A stretch of 44,069 nt of DNA, from positions 1 through 44,069 of the forward strand of contig JADFLG010000008.1 in assembly GCA_022564545.1 (NCBI GenBank). The letters run 5' to 3'. Source of the stretch: Chloroflexota bacterium (GTDB taxonomy: Bacteria; Chloroflexota; Dehalococcoidia; Lucifugimonadales; Lucifugimonadaceae). The position numbers and the translations under genes are program-made. Shown in pieces: positions 8,590 through 16,448 of this stretch; the stretch's first letter is position 1; the number at the start of each line of letters is the position of its first letter. The notes beneath the pieces were generated by a model. It did not search any database, was not told where the DNA came from, and saw only the letters and a list, made by a program, of their open reading frames with translations.

Positions 8590-9948
8590 TCATCTTGCGC
8601 CGCACAGATCGTAGGCAATCGCCAACATACAGCGGGTGCCGCTGATAAGCGATGCAATACCGACCGATTCGTCGGTGCCGTGAGCACGCGTAAGCATCGG
8701 GTCATCGTCCGGATGAGCACCTGTAAATCCGTAGGTGACAATCCCGAGGTTTCGAGTGAACCGTGAATCGGTAAATCCGTTGCTGATGGCCGGGACCCAC
8801 TGGATATCGTCACGCCCTACCGCCGCGGCCTGAGCCTTCTTGATCGCCTCGGTCAGCTCAGTCTCGAACTCCGACGAGTTGGGCACCGACATGTAATCGA
8901 TGTCGTATTCAAGCCCATCGATCCCCTCGAACGCCTGGTCGAGCTGGCGTCGGACATACTCCTCGTCCTGGAACGGAAGCGTTCGTATGTCGCAGGTCAG
9001 CTTGATCTCTTCGGGCACGCTATTCGACTTGACACCGCCCGAGACCATCGTCGGCGTCAGGACCATCCGTGAGAGTGCCCGCAGCAGCGAGCCCAGCCGT
9101 GGAGAGCTTTCGTTTAGCTCGGCGACCAGCCGGTCGATGTTCAACGGCGAGGGCTTCTCCTCGACCCCGAACAGCCCGATGTAATCAAAGATCGGCAGCG
9201 ACGTATCGAGTTCGGGACGGTATCCCTCGATCGCACTCAACGCCCGCGAAAGACGGTAACTGGCGTTCACACCGGTCCACGGCACGGATGCGTGCGCACT
9301 CTCGCCACGCAGTGTGATGTGAAGCTCCATGCGGCCCTTCTCGCCCGTTCCGAGCAGGTATGTGAGCGTGTTGCCCATCACGACCGGGATCCCGCCACCT
9401 TCATTCACGGCAAACTGTGATTTGAGCGACTCCGGGTGGTTGTCGGCAAGCCAGCCGAATCCCCATCGGCCACCATGTTCCTCGTCTGCACCGCTGACAA
9501 GGCGCAAACCGTGGGCCAGCCGCACCCCTGAACGCCGCATGACCGCCATCGCCATCAGCTGACATGTCAGCAGGGCCTTGCAATCGGACGCACCACGGCC
9601 ATAGACGCGGCCACCCGCGATCTCCGCTGCGAAGGGTTCGTATTTCCACTTTGTTTCATCTTCTATGGGAACGACGTCGGTGTGCGACATCAGCATCAGC
9701 CGCGTATCGTCGTCGTCGCCCGGATACACCGAAATAATGTTCCCGCGGTCGGGGTCGCGCGCAAGAATCTCTGAACTGAATCCCTCGCCATCGAGCCAGT
9801 CTCGAACGAACTCGGCAACAGCAGTTTCACCGCCCGTCGGCATGAATCCAGTGTTTACAGACGGGATTTGCACCAGGGCCCGTTCAAGCCCGACGATCTC
9901 ATTGGTTGCCAGTTCAACCTGGTCCAGCAGGCTCTGCAGTGATGGCAT
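8590..9948 (-). CDS. M20-family metallopeptidase/deacylase (ArgE/DapE/ACY1 type)
   Basis: A 452-residue dizinc hydrolase. The first metal His is in MSHTDVVP, the bridging Asp in YGRGASDCKA, the catalytic/metal Glu pair in ADEEHGG, a further ligand region is NEGGG, and the final His is in RAHGTDES. The dimerisation lid (about 210-330) interrupts the catalytic domain as usual. Known members remove N-acyl groups or cut small peptides in the cytosol; the exact substrate cannot be set from sequence. The ATG at 9948 has GAGGA at good spacing, and a TTGACC-17-TAGCTT promoter candidate lies upstream at 10027-10055. The sulfatase and lipoprotein genes follow on the same strand. Confidence 0.9.
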   Translation of the reverse strand: MPSLQSLLDQVELATNEIVGLERALVQIPSVNTGFMPTGGETAVAEFVRDWLDGEGFSSEILARDPDRGNIISVYPGDDDDTRLMLMSHTDVVPIEDETKWKYEPFAAEIAGGRVYGRGASDCKALLTCQLMAMAVMRRSGVRLAHGLRLVSGADEEHGGRWGFGWLADNHPESLKSQFAVNEGGGIPVVMGNTLTYLLGTGEKGRMELHITLRGESAHASVPWTGVNASYRLSRALSAIEGYRPELDTSLPIFDYIGLFGVEEKPSPLNIDRLVAELNESSPRLGSLLRALSRMVLTPTMVSGGVKSNSVPEEIKLTCDIRTLPFQDEEYVRRQLDQAFEGIDGLEYDIDYMSVPNSSEFETELTEAIKKAQAAAVGRDDIQWVPAISNGFTDSRFTRNLGIVTYGFTGAHPDDDPMLTRAHGTDESVGIASLISGTRCMLAIAYDLCGAR

Positions 9949-10294
9949 TGCATGGTCCTCAAGTAGGTGGGGGAAGATTCCTGATCTCGAGCGCTGTTTG
10001 CGCCTGACATGTGCCGCTCTTTGCGGAAGCTAGCATTCATAAAAGCGATGGTCAATGTGCCGGTGCCGGGGAATACAAGTATTCGCGAAAGGCCTGCGTT
10101 GGCGACCCGCGTTCTAAAAAATGCAGGCTATGCGGAAACGTGTGAAAATTTACAAAATCCGCTATCGTCGTCAACTGATGGCGGATGCAGGCCGTTGCTA
10201 CGCTTACTTTCGAACGGTCCCGCACCCTCGATTCGACTGGTTTTGCACGAGCCAAATCAGACCAGACCGGTCCGGACCAGAAGTAACCTTTTCA
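9949..10294. other. Divergent intergenic region
   Basis: This separates the minus-strand M20 gene from the plus-strand TolB-like gene. A sigma-70-like promoter for the M20 gene is visible (10027-10055). An in-frame extension of the plus gene reaches back to 10121 but gives Arg/Tyr-rich, non-signal-peptide sequence. No other feature seen. Confidence 0.45.
10027..10055 (-). promoter_or_regulatory. Candidate sigma-70 promoter for the M20 peptidase gene
   Basis: On the minus strand TTGACC (10050-10055) is followed by a 17-base spacer and TAGCTT (10027-10032). The gene starts about 80 bases downstream. Pattern match only. Confidence 0.4.
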
Positions 10295-11341
10295 ATGGAA
10301 AGCAGTTCAAAGTTCCCGATTCGCTGGATTCCTGCTTTTGCCGTTGGTGGCTCTCGCCTCGGCCTGATTTTGCTCGTTGTGGGGCTTGCGGCATGTGGCG
10401 GCGGTTCGAAAGCCGCAAAAGGCGATGTCGTGTTCACGGCCATCTCCAGTGGCAACACCGATATATACCGGGTCGACGACGAGTCGGGAGCCCCGTTGCG
10501 TCTGACAAATGCGGTCGGTGAAGACTTTGCACCAGCATGGTCGCCGAAGAAAGACATGATCGCCTTCCTGTCGAGCAGGAACGGTACGCCGGCCCTGTGG
10601 CTGATGGACTGGAACGGAGAATCGAAACGTCAGGTATCCGAACCAGGAACGGAAATCAACGATTTTCGGTGGGCCCCCGATTCTAAAGGAATTGGAATGG
10701 AGATCGCCAACGGGAAATTCACCTGGCTAGCGGTGCTCGACATCGAGTCGGGTGTTGTTGAACCGCTCACATCTCGAACCGAAAGCGTACGGATCGGGGA
10801 CTGGTCGCCAGACGGCGAGTGGCTGCTGTACGCGGTGGTCGATGGCGAAACGACCGGAATCAGGCGCAGAAACCCGAACGGCGTCGACGAGATAACCATC
10901 ACGACCGGACCGGACACCAATCCCCGCTGGTCGCCCGACGGACGCAGGATCGCCTTCAACCGGGTCACAGGTACCGACGGCAATACATCGACCGACCTTG
11001 TAGTGACCGACAGAGACGGCAACCAGATAACGAACGTTGCACCGGACGATTATGACGAGACCAGTTTCGACTGGGCCCCCGACAGCAAGCACATCATGTT
11101 CGTAAGCGAGGCATCGGGCAATGCGGAAATATACATCGTCACCCCCGACGGCAAGGATACGAAGCAACTTACATCGAACAGGGTGATCGACGCCGCACCG
11201 CGCTGGAACTCGAATGGATCTTCGATACTGTTCCTCTCGGAGGGCGACGGCTCGTTCGACATCTACACCATGAACAAAAATGGAGAGCAACAAAAAAGGA
11301 TGACGTCGATTGCCGATGTCATCCTTGAAGCCGACTGGTAA
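10295..11341 (+). CDS. TolB-like beta-propeller lipoprotein
   Basis: A 348-residue protein with a signal peptide and lipobox (VVGLAAC at about 28-34) followed by PD40/WD40-like repeats. The blades are marked by repeated signatures such as WSPKKDMIAF, WAPDSKGIG, WSPDGEWLLY, WSPDGRRIAF and WAPDSKHIMF, each with a following xDIY or xEIY strand, typical of TolB and DPP-IV N-terminal propellers. Six to seven blades fit the length. It should be an exported, lipid-anchored binding or scaffold protein. No tol/pal genes are nearby, so it is not the TolB of a Tol-Pal system. The start at 10295 is chosen because the signal peptide begins there; its ribosome site is weak. Confidence 0.82.
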   Translation: MESSSKFPIRWIPAFAVGGSRLGLILLVVGLAACGGGSKAAKGDVVFTAISSGNTDIYRVDDESGAPLRLTNAVGEDFAPAWSPKKDMIAFLSSRNGTPALWLMDWNGESKRQVSEPGTEINDFRWAPDSKGIGMEIANGKFTWLAVLDIESGVVEPLTSRTESVRIGDWSPDGEWLLYAVVDGETTGIRRRNPNGVDEITITTGPDTNPRWSPDGRRIAFNRVTGTDGNTSTDLVVTDRDGNQITNVAPDDYDETSFDWAPDSKHIMFVSEASGNAEIYIVTPDGKDTKQLTSNRVIDAAPRWNSNGSSILFLSEGDGSFDIYTMNKNGEQQKRMTSIADVILEADW

Positions 11342-11360
11342 ACCGGCGGGGGGCGACCCG

Positions 11361-11400
11361 TTCTCCTCCCTTACAGGGAGGGAGTTAGAGGGTGGGTAGG
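11361..11400. repeat. REP-like intergenic palindrome, copy A
   Basis: A CTCCCT/AGGGAG hairpin followed by GTTAGAGGGTGGGT lies just after the TolB-like gene. It belongs to the same family as copies at 13696, 29107, 30087, 35217 and the IS-split copy at 35328/36398. Confidence 0.7.
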
Positions 11401-11510
11401 TCCTTCACCATCGCCATCACGTGTCCTCTGACGGCCTTGACCCACAACCGCGCCCAGAAGGCACCCGTCTCCATGGCAAGAGAAGGAACCAACCACGCCT
11501 GCCCGAACGA

Positions 11511-12590
11511 CTATTCAGGTGTGTTGCTCAGGCCGAGTCGGTCCCGCCAGCCGCGCCGTCGTTCGGGACTTCCAGATGGCTCCACTCGTGCTGAATCGGG
11601 CTTCGACTCGGTTGTAGTCCTAAGTGGCGGCGGCTTCGGCGTCGACCGACCGTTGCGTGCACCATCAGCGGCGGCGCCGGAAGACGTCCCGCCGACGCGT
11701 CGGCGAGTCGGTGTCCGGCGCATCCCTGTGCCGCCTCTTTCTCGCGCGGCCGTTTCTTGCGGTGCTCGGGTCACATCCGGTGCACGAGACTCCCCGGGGG
11801 TGCGAGTCTCTGCACGATCGGCCACTTTTTTCACAGCCGGTGTTCGCGTGCGTGAGCCAGAACCAGAAGTCGAGGGGCGTCGTGTTCTCGTTGCCGTCGA
11901 AGCTGGCTTGCGTGAACTGGAACGGCGAGCGGTCGCCGCTTTGGTCGCTGCCTTGTCCTCACCGTTCGGGGATGCCGCCTCGTCGGAAACTTCGGGTCGG
12001 GAAGCCGCTGCTGCATGAGACCGGCTCTGCGACCGGGTCATCCACAATCCGGTGAAATACGTCTTGTTAAATTTGACGACAACGTCTGCGACCCGCCCGG
12101 ACTCTGCCGACAGGTTCGTATCGAAAGCCGCTACTTCTACATGCTTGCCAACGTCTTTGACAGCCTGAAGAGCGGGGTAAAAGTCGGCGTCGCCACTGAC
12201 GACTATTGCGGTGTCGTAGTGATCCTTGTAGGCGTGGGTGACAAGATCGGTCGCCAGCATTACGTCGACGCCCTTCTCCACCATTATGTCGCCACGTTGC
12301 TTCCAGATCCCGAGTCGCACCTCGACATACGGGGTGTCGTACAGCGAATCGAGGAACCTCTGCTGCTCGATGCCCATGTTCGGGTTGCTGTCCGATTCCT
12401 GGCGAATGTTGTAGTAGTAAATCCTTTTCAGATCTCGACCGTTCGCCAGCTTGACGGCGAACTTGTCGAATTGAAGGTCGTGCCTGCCACAACTCTGGGT
12501 GAGCACGTGGTACAGGTTGCTCCCATCGATGAATACCATCACGCGTTCGTTGTCGCGGGTCACCGAATTCGTAGAAGACTTTGAGGGCAT
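11511..12590 (-). CDS. NYN-domain (LabA/DUF88-like) putative ribonuclease with basic tail
   Basis: A 359-residue protein. Residues about 15-170 form a NYN/PIN-like domain with the expected acidic residues: D22 in VFIDGSNLYH, D109 and D115 in KGVDVMLATD, and D134/D136 in VSGDADFYPAL. These coordinate metal in the family and support RNA cleavage. Residues about 195-359 are a low-complexity Arg/Ser/Thr/Pro tail with many RR and TRT runs, probably disordered and nucleic-acid binding. The ATG at 12590 has GGAGG five bases upstream; an upstream ATG at 12614 lacks a site. It stands alone, convergent with the TolB-like gene. Target RNA unknown. Bacterial NYN proteins of this type are often small; the long basic tail is notable. 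Confidence 0.85.
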   Translation of the reverse strand: MPSKSSTNSVTRDNERVMVFIDGSNLYHVLTQSCGRHDLQFDKFAVKLANGRDLKRIYYYNIRQESDSNPNMGIEQQRFLDSLYDTPYVEVRLGIWKQRGDIMVEKGVDVMLATDLVTHAYKDHYDTAIVVSGDADFYPALQAVKDVGKHVEVAAFDTNLSAESGRVADVVVKFNKTYFTGLWMTRSQSRSHAAAASRPEVSDEAASPNGEDKAATKAATARRSSSRKPASTATRTRRPSTSGSGSRTRTPAVKKVADRAETRTPGESRAPDVTRAPQETAARERGGTGMRRTPTRRRVGGTSSGAAADGARNGRSTPKPPPLRTTTESKPDSARVEPSGSPERRRGWRDRLGLSNTPE

Positions 12591-12987
12591 TGAAGCCTCC
12601 GTATGTAAGTCCACACCGGACGCGCAACTCTACGGCCCGCTTTTCCGGCGGCTATTTTTCACAGGTGAGTCAGTGTGGGCGGAGGCGGGAAGAATTGAGA
12701 TAAATCAGATATGTGCGATCGCCCTTTTCGACTTCACCGTTCTATTGTAACTCCATTTCCAGTTGGCGCAGCGAGATCAACATCCAACCCGTATCCGTAA
12801 TAACACCACTTTGGCGCAGACTTGACTCCGGCGGGCATCGGAAACATTATTGCGGTGCTGCCGTGCGACGGCATCGATTGAAGCCATTGCGACGCTACCG
12901 GCAGGGCGCCGCCAGAAAAAACCAGACCTCCAGCAACCTTTTATTGCCCGCTGCTTGACCACTCCACAGCTACCCCAGAGAAACGCC
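12591..12987. other. Divergent intergenic region with one promoter candidate
   Basis: About 400 bases between the NYN gene and the propeller gene. A good promoter-like match for the plus strand lies at 12822-12850. An in-frame extension of the propeller gene back to 12850 is Arg/Ala-rich and unconvincing. Nothing else seen. Confidence 0.45.
12822..12850 (+). promoter_or_regulatory. Candidate sigma-70 promoter for the propeller gene at 12988
   Basis: TTGACT (12822-12827), a 17-base spacer and CATTAT (12845-12850) form a good -35/-10 pair. The leader to the ATG at 12988 would be about 130 bases. Confidence 0.42.
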
Positions 12988-13680
12988 ATGAAAGCCATAA
13001 AACAGATCGAAACCCCCTGCGATATGCCCAATGGGCTGCAGTGGACAGACGAAGGCCTGTTCGTGATGGACCAGAAGACTGACAATGTCTACGTAGTCGA
13101 CGAAACCGGCGCGGTCTTGCGAACCATCTACACTCCCACTGCCAATGGCTCTGGCATCACGGTTGGCGGCGGATATCTCTGGACGGCATCGAACGGCGAG
13201 TCGGCCTCACGCCCCCGACGCTCGACCGACACCGGCCTCGGCTACATTTACAAGCTGGACCTCCAGACCGGGGAAGCGGTCGACCGCTTCAGGACCCCGG
13301 ACGGAGGCGGCGTTCACGGTATCGAATGGGACAACGGCAATATCTGGATAACCGCGTTCAACCCGCTGGCGATCTTCCTTGTCGACCCGTCCGATGGGTA
13401 CAGGGTCGTCCACAAGTTCGAAGTAGACCTCCCGCGGTTGCACGGCCTTGCCCGGGTCAGCGACGGACTCTGGTGCGCCCACACAACCGACAACGTGATC
13501 GTAAAGTACGACGTGGATTCTGGAGAGGAAAAAGAGCGCATCACGATGGACCCGGGCGATGCGTTCATTCACGGGCTTTCGATCAAAGACGGTGAACTCT
13601 GGTACGGAGACGCGAATTTCGCAGGCAAACACAACACTGCGACCCATGGCCAGCCCGAAATAGGGGTAATCGCCGTTTAG
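12988..13680 (+). CDS. Cytosolic beta-propeller protein (SMP-30/Vgb/PQQ-like)
   Basis: A 230-residue protein built from short strand repeats with recurring patterns such as GLQWTDEGLFVMD, GGGYLWTAS, GIEWDNGNIWITA, GLARVSDGLWCAH and GLSIKDGELWYGD, a six-bladed propeller signature of the SMP-30/gluconolactonase or virginiamycin-B-lyase-like group. No signal peptide. The ATG at 12988 follows a weak AGAAA site. A lactonase role is possible but the metal-binding residues of SMP-30 cannot be confirmed by eye. It precedes an amidohydrolase-2 gene in the same direction (84 bp, with a REP palindrome between). Some amidohydrolase-2 relatives open sugar lactones, so a shared sugar-acid route is a speculative link. 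Confidence 0.65.
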   Translation: MKAIKQIETPCDMPNGLQWTDEGLFVMDQKTDNVYVVDETGAVLRTIYTPTANGSGITVGGGYLWTASNGESASRPRRSTDTGLGYIYKLDLQTGEAVDRFRTPDGGGVHGIEWDNGNIWITAFNPLAIFLVDPSDGYRVVHKFEVDLPRLHGLARVSDGLWCAHTTDNVIVKYDVDSGEEKERITMDPGDAFIHGLSIKDGELWYGDANFAGKHNTATHGQPEIGVIAV

Positions 13681-13695
13681 GGGCTGTCTGGAAAT

Positions 13696-13720
13696 ACCCC
13701 CTCTCCGCGGGGAGAAGGGA
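13696..13720. repeat. REP-like intergenic palindrome, copy B
   Basis: A CCCCCTCTCC-GCGG-GGAGAAGGG hairpin between the propeller and amidohydrolase genes. It is a shorter member of the family and lacks the AGGGT tail. Confidence 0.6.
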
Positions 13721-13764
13721 TTAATCGCACACTGCCTGAACGTCACTTTTTAGAGGTACAGACG

Positions 13765-14625
13765 TTGCCCGAAATTCCTGTTCGAGTACCGGTGATAGAC
13801 AGTCACCACCATTTCTGGGAAATCGACCGGTTCGATTACTCCTGGATGCCAGAGGGAAGTCCCCTTGCAACCGACTACGGCCCTGAAGAATTAAAACCTC
13901 TTATGGCGAATGCTGGAGTCGACTACACCGTGATAGTCCAGGCGGTGTCATCCCCCGATGAAGCACGGTGGCTGCTCGAACTTGCCGAGGATAACGAGTT
14001 CATCGCCGGCGTCGTCGGCTGGGTCGACCTCACCGACCCCGAGGTCGGCCACACGCTCGACGAACTTCAACAGAGCAAATGCTTCGTAGGCGTCCGCCAT
14101 ATCTGGGAATCAGAAGAAGACCCCGGGTGGATCGTAAATTCCGGAGCGATAAACGGCTTGAAGGAGCTTGCCCGGCGCGATCTCGCGTTCGATTTCCTCG
14201 CTAAGCCTGCCAACCTGCCCTACATCCCGCAGGTAATGGACCAGGTACCCGACCTGCGTGCCGTTGTCGATCACATCGCAAAGCCGTTGATCGCCGACCA
14301 CGTGGTTGAGCCGTGGTTGACCGATCTGCGAAAAGTCGCAAGCATCAACGGGGTCCATTGCAAGGTCTCGGGAATGATCACCGAGGCCGACCATCAGAAC
14401 TGGACCGTCGATGACCTCCGGCCCTACGTTCACCATGTGTTGGGGATGTTCGGTTCGGACCGCCTCATGTTCGGGACCGACTGGCCGGTATGCACACTGG
14501 CGGGAGGTTACGAACAGGTGGTCGACACGGCCCGCGAAATTCTTGGCTCGCTGTCGCCCGCTGCAAAGGCCGACGTGTTCGGCGGAACGGCTGCCCGGTT
14601 CTATCGCCTGGATATCCAGGGGTAA
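13765..14625 (+). CDS. Amidohydrolase-2 family metal-dependent hydrolase (fuconolactonase-like)
   Basis: A 286-residue TIM-barrel hydrolase. The H-x-H motif is in IDSHHHFW (H14, H16), a later His is in VVDHIAKP (H170) and the catalytic Asp in LMFGTDWPV (D239). The DSHHHFW opening and HIAKP block are typical of the COG3618 group, which includes L-fuconolactonase, rhamnonolactonase and 2-pyrone-4,6-dicarboxylate hydrolase. These open lactone rings in sugar or aromatic acid breakdown. It is cytosolic. The start is TTG at 13765, preceded by AGAGG at normal spacing; there is no closer ATG. The preceding propeller gene may work with it, but no complete sugar pathway is visible. Confidence 0.87.
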   Translation: MPEIPVRVPVIDSHHHFWEIDRFDYSWMPEGSPLATDYGPEELKPLMANAGVDYTVIVQAVSSPDEARWLLELAEDNEFIAGVVGWVDLTDPEVGHTLDELQQSKCFVGVRHIWESEEDPGWIVNSGAINGLKELARRDLAFDFLAKPANLPYIPQVMDQVPDLRAVVDHIAKPLIADHVVEPWLTDLRKVASINGVHCKVSGMITEADHQNWTVDDLRPYVHHVLGMFGSDRLMFGTDWPVCTLAGGYEQVVDTAREILGSLSPAAKADVFGGTAARFYRLDIQG

Positions 14626-14671
14626 TTCCCACAGAGGCGATTGGGATAAGCGTGCGACAACCGTGGGTATC

Positions 14672-14746
14672 GTCATCCTGAACTTGCCCACCCTGAGTAC
14701 ATCCTGAGCTTGACGCAGGGCGCAGTCGAATGGGATTCAGAATGAC
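14672..14746. repeat. GTCATYCTGAA-ended intergenic inverted repeat, copy 1
   Basis: The element starts GTCATCCTGAA and ends in the reverse complement of GTCATTCTGAA, with an internal CCTGAGCTTG core. A related element lies at 41695-41766. It looks like a small non-coding MITE/REP-type repeat. The rest of the 14626-14962 gap holds nothing I recognise. Confidence 0.6.
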
Positions 14747-14962
14747 AGCGGCGCTGCACTGCCACAATGCCGCAGAGTGAACCACAACTCGGGCGGCCCG
14801 CAGGTACGCCGGGCAATAGGTAGTTCCCTGCACCGCAATAGGCCGTTGCTCCTATGTGTGCACAGTGCGAATGGGTGACCATAGAGAGGATTAACAGAAT
14901 CTCGCGGCCGCAACTGCGGTCGCCTCCACTTTGAGATGTGAAGACAGGGAGTACTTGCAATC

Positions 14963-15460
14963 ATGTCTGACAACAATGGTATGGTCGGAGAGCGCCAGCT
15001 CGTCGTGTTCGACCTCAATGAAGAGGTTTACGGCGTAGACATCAGCGCAGTTCGGGAAATCATTCGCATGCAGGAAATTACCCGCGTGCCACGGGCCCCC
15101 GAATTTATCGAGGGTGTCATTAACCTCCGCGGCAAGGTGATTCCAGTGGTCGACCTCCGAAAAAGGTTCTCCATGCCCGATACCGAGCGCACTGAAGAGC
15201 ACCGAATCGTCGTCGTCGATGTTGACGGTCAGGATATCGGAATGGTTGTCGACGCGGTGACGGAAGTCAGCCGCGTCCCATCCAACTCGATTGAGCCGCC
15301 TTCATCGGTAATCACTACAAACGACTCTGCGTACCTCACCGGAATCGTCAAGACCGACGATAAGTTGATCATCCTGCTGGACATAGCAAAGGTGATCAGC
15401 GATACCGAAGCTGTCGCCCTTGCTGAGGTGCGCGAATCTCCTGACCCGGTCGCCGCCTGA
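14963..15460 (+). CDS. cheW: CheW-like scaffold protein
   Basis: A 165-residue single CheW domain. Visible family blocks are QLVVFDLNEEVYGVDI, VREIIRMQEITRVP, APEFIEGVINLRGKVIPVVDLR and the late GMVVDAVTEV segment. CheW couples receptors to the CheA kinase in the cytosol. No cheA, receptor, cheY-cheB/R or flagellar gene lies next to it, so it is an orphan here; the kinase and receptors would have to be elsewhere, or the protein serves another signalling array. The ATG at 14963 follows an AGGGAGTA-type site (GGGAG) at about 11 bases. A strong bidirectional terminator follows at 15513-15560. Confidence 0.9.
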   Translation: MSDNNGMVGERQLVVFDLNEEVYGVDISAVREIIRMQEITRVPRAPEFIEGVINLRGKVIPVVDLRKRFSMPDTERTEEHRIVVVDVDGQDIGMVVDAVTEVSRVPSNSIEPPSSVITTNDSAYLTGIVKTDDKLIILLDIAKVISDTEAVALAEVRESPDPVAA

Positions 15461-15512
15461 ACGTTTACCGAATTAAGTAACCGCCTGGCGTTCAGCCAGG
15501 TAGCTGCCGAAA

Positions 15513-15560
15513 AAAAGCGCCGGGTCGCCGGGTCTAAACACCCGAAAGCCCGGCGCTTTT
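15513..15560. terminator. Bidirectional rho-independent terminator
   Basis: Perfect 12-bp arms AAAAGCGCCGGG (15513-15524) and CCCGGCGCTTTT (15549-15560), flanked by an A-run on one side and T-run on the other. The 24-base loop holds a smaller CGGGT/ACCCG hairpin. It sits between the converging CheW and ABM genes and should stop transcription from both. Confidence 0.88.
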
Positions 15561-15609
15561 CTCTTGTGGCGATTTCTTTCTTCGTTCCGGGCTCTCCGGG
15601 CTCTGGGAC

Positions 15610-16305
15610 CTACCGGGCGGGCTTGCCCGAACTCCAGGCCCAGTTGTCGGGCGGCCACACGTTCCGGCCTACCCGGGCGCCGCCCTCGCGGCTCGTGTCA
15701 TACCAGTCCTTCACCGTCTCGACCCACTTGCTGATGTGAGGTGTGCCCTTGTGGTACTCGAACGCATCGGGGTTGGCATACACCTCGTAGAGATACAGCT
15801 CGGTCGGGTCGTTCACGTTCTGATAGACATCGAAACGCAGGCACCCCGGCTCTTCGCGGGTCGAGCCGATGCCATCGAGGGTAATCGCTTCGATAAACGC
15901 ATCAACTTTGTCTGCCTGGACATATTTCGGCGAGTGAATGACGTGCAGGCTCGACGCGAAGTAGTCGTCCTCGACAACGTGATCGCGGTACGCATCCCAG
16001 TTTGCGTCGCCACGCGGGTAGACCGGCCTGCAGAACGAAACTTCCACTTCCTGATCGAACATATCTTTCACGGCCCTGTCCCACTCCTTGAAGTGCGGAT
16101 ACGTTTTGTGGGCCTCGAAGGCATCTTCATCGTTGTACACCTCGCAGAACGCGAACGAAGTCGGGTCGTTAGCAGCCTGGATAATGTCGAACCGACGGCA
16201 TCCCGGCTCGTTCATCACCGAACCCCGTGCATCGCCAATCGAGGCGGAAATAAAATCGTCGATACGGTCTGCCTTGACCTTCAGTCGCACCATCAGGATG
16301 TACAT
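15610..16305 (-). CDS. Tandem antibiotic-biosynthesis-monooxygenase (ABM) domain protein
   Basis: A 231-residue protein with two related dimeric alpha/beta-barrel domains at about 1-100 and 118-215. Both carry the same pattern: a VKADRIDDFI or VQADKVDAFIEA helix start, EPGCRRFDI or EPGCLRFDV, then a CEVYNDEDAFEAHKTYPHF or YEVYANPDAFEYHKGTPH block. ABM domains include small cofactor-free monooxygenases and YgiN-like quinol oxidases; most are single-domain dimers, so the duplication makes an internal pseudo-dimer. ATG at 16305 is preferred because GGAG lies five bases upstream; a GTG at 16308 directly precedes it. It converges on cheW across the terminator. Substrate unknown. Confidence 0.85.
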   Translation of the reverse strand: MYILMVRLKVKADRIDDFISASIGDARGSVMNEPGCRRFDIIQAANDPTSFAFCEVYNDEDAFEAHKTYPHFKEWDRAVKDMFDQEVEVSFCRPVYPRGDANWDAYRDHVVEDDYFASSLHVIHSPKYVQADKVDAFIEAITLDGIGSTREEPGCLRFDVYQNVNDPTELYLYEVYANPDAFEYHKGTPHISKWVETVKDWYDTSREGGARVGRNVWPPDNWAWSSGKPAR

Positions 16306-16448
16306 CACAACTCCAAAACAACCGTTTCAACCGCACCTCTTGCCCCGAATATCGCAGGCCGCCTAACATGCTGGCTGGCGGAGTATACGCGCAGCGAGCG
16401 GCCCCACCAAACCGATAACCACCCCCGAAGTCGAGATCGCACGAGCAT

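Noticed and set aside
10295-11341. TolB of a Tol-Pal system
   Set aside because: It is a lipoprotein, and no tolQ, tolR, tolA or pal gene is nearby.
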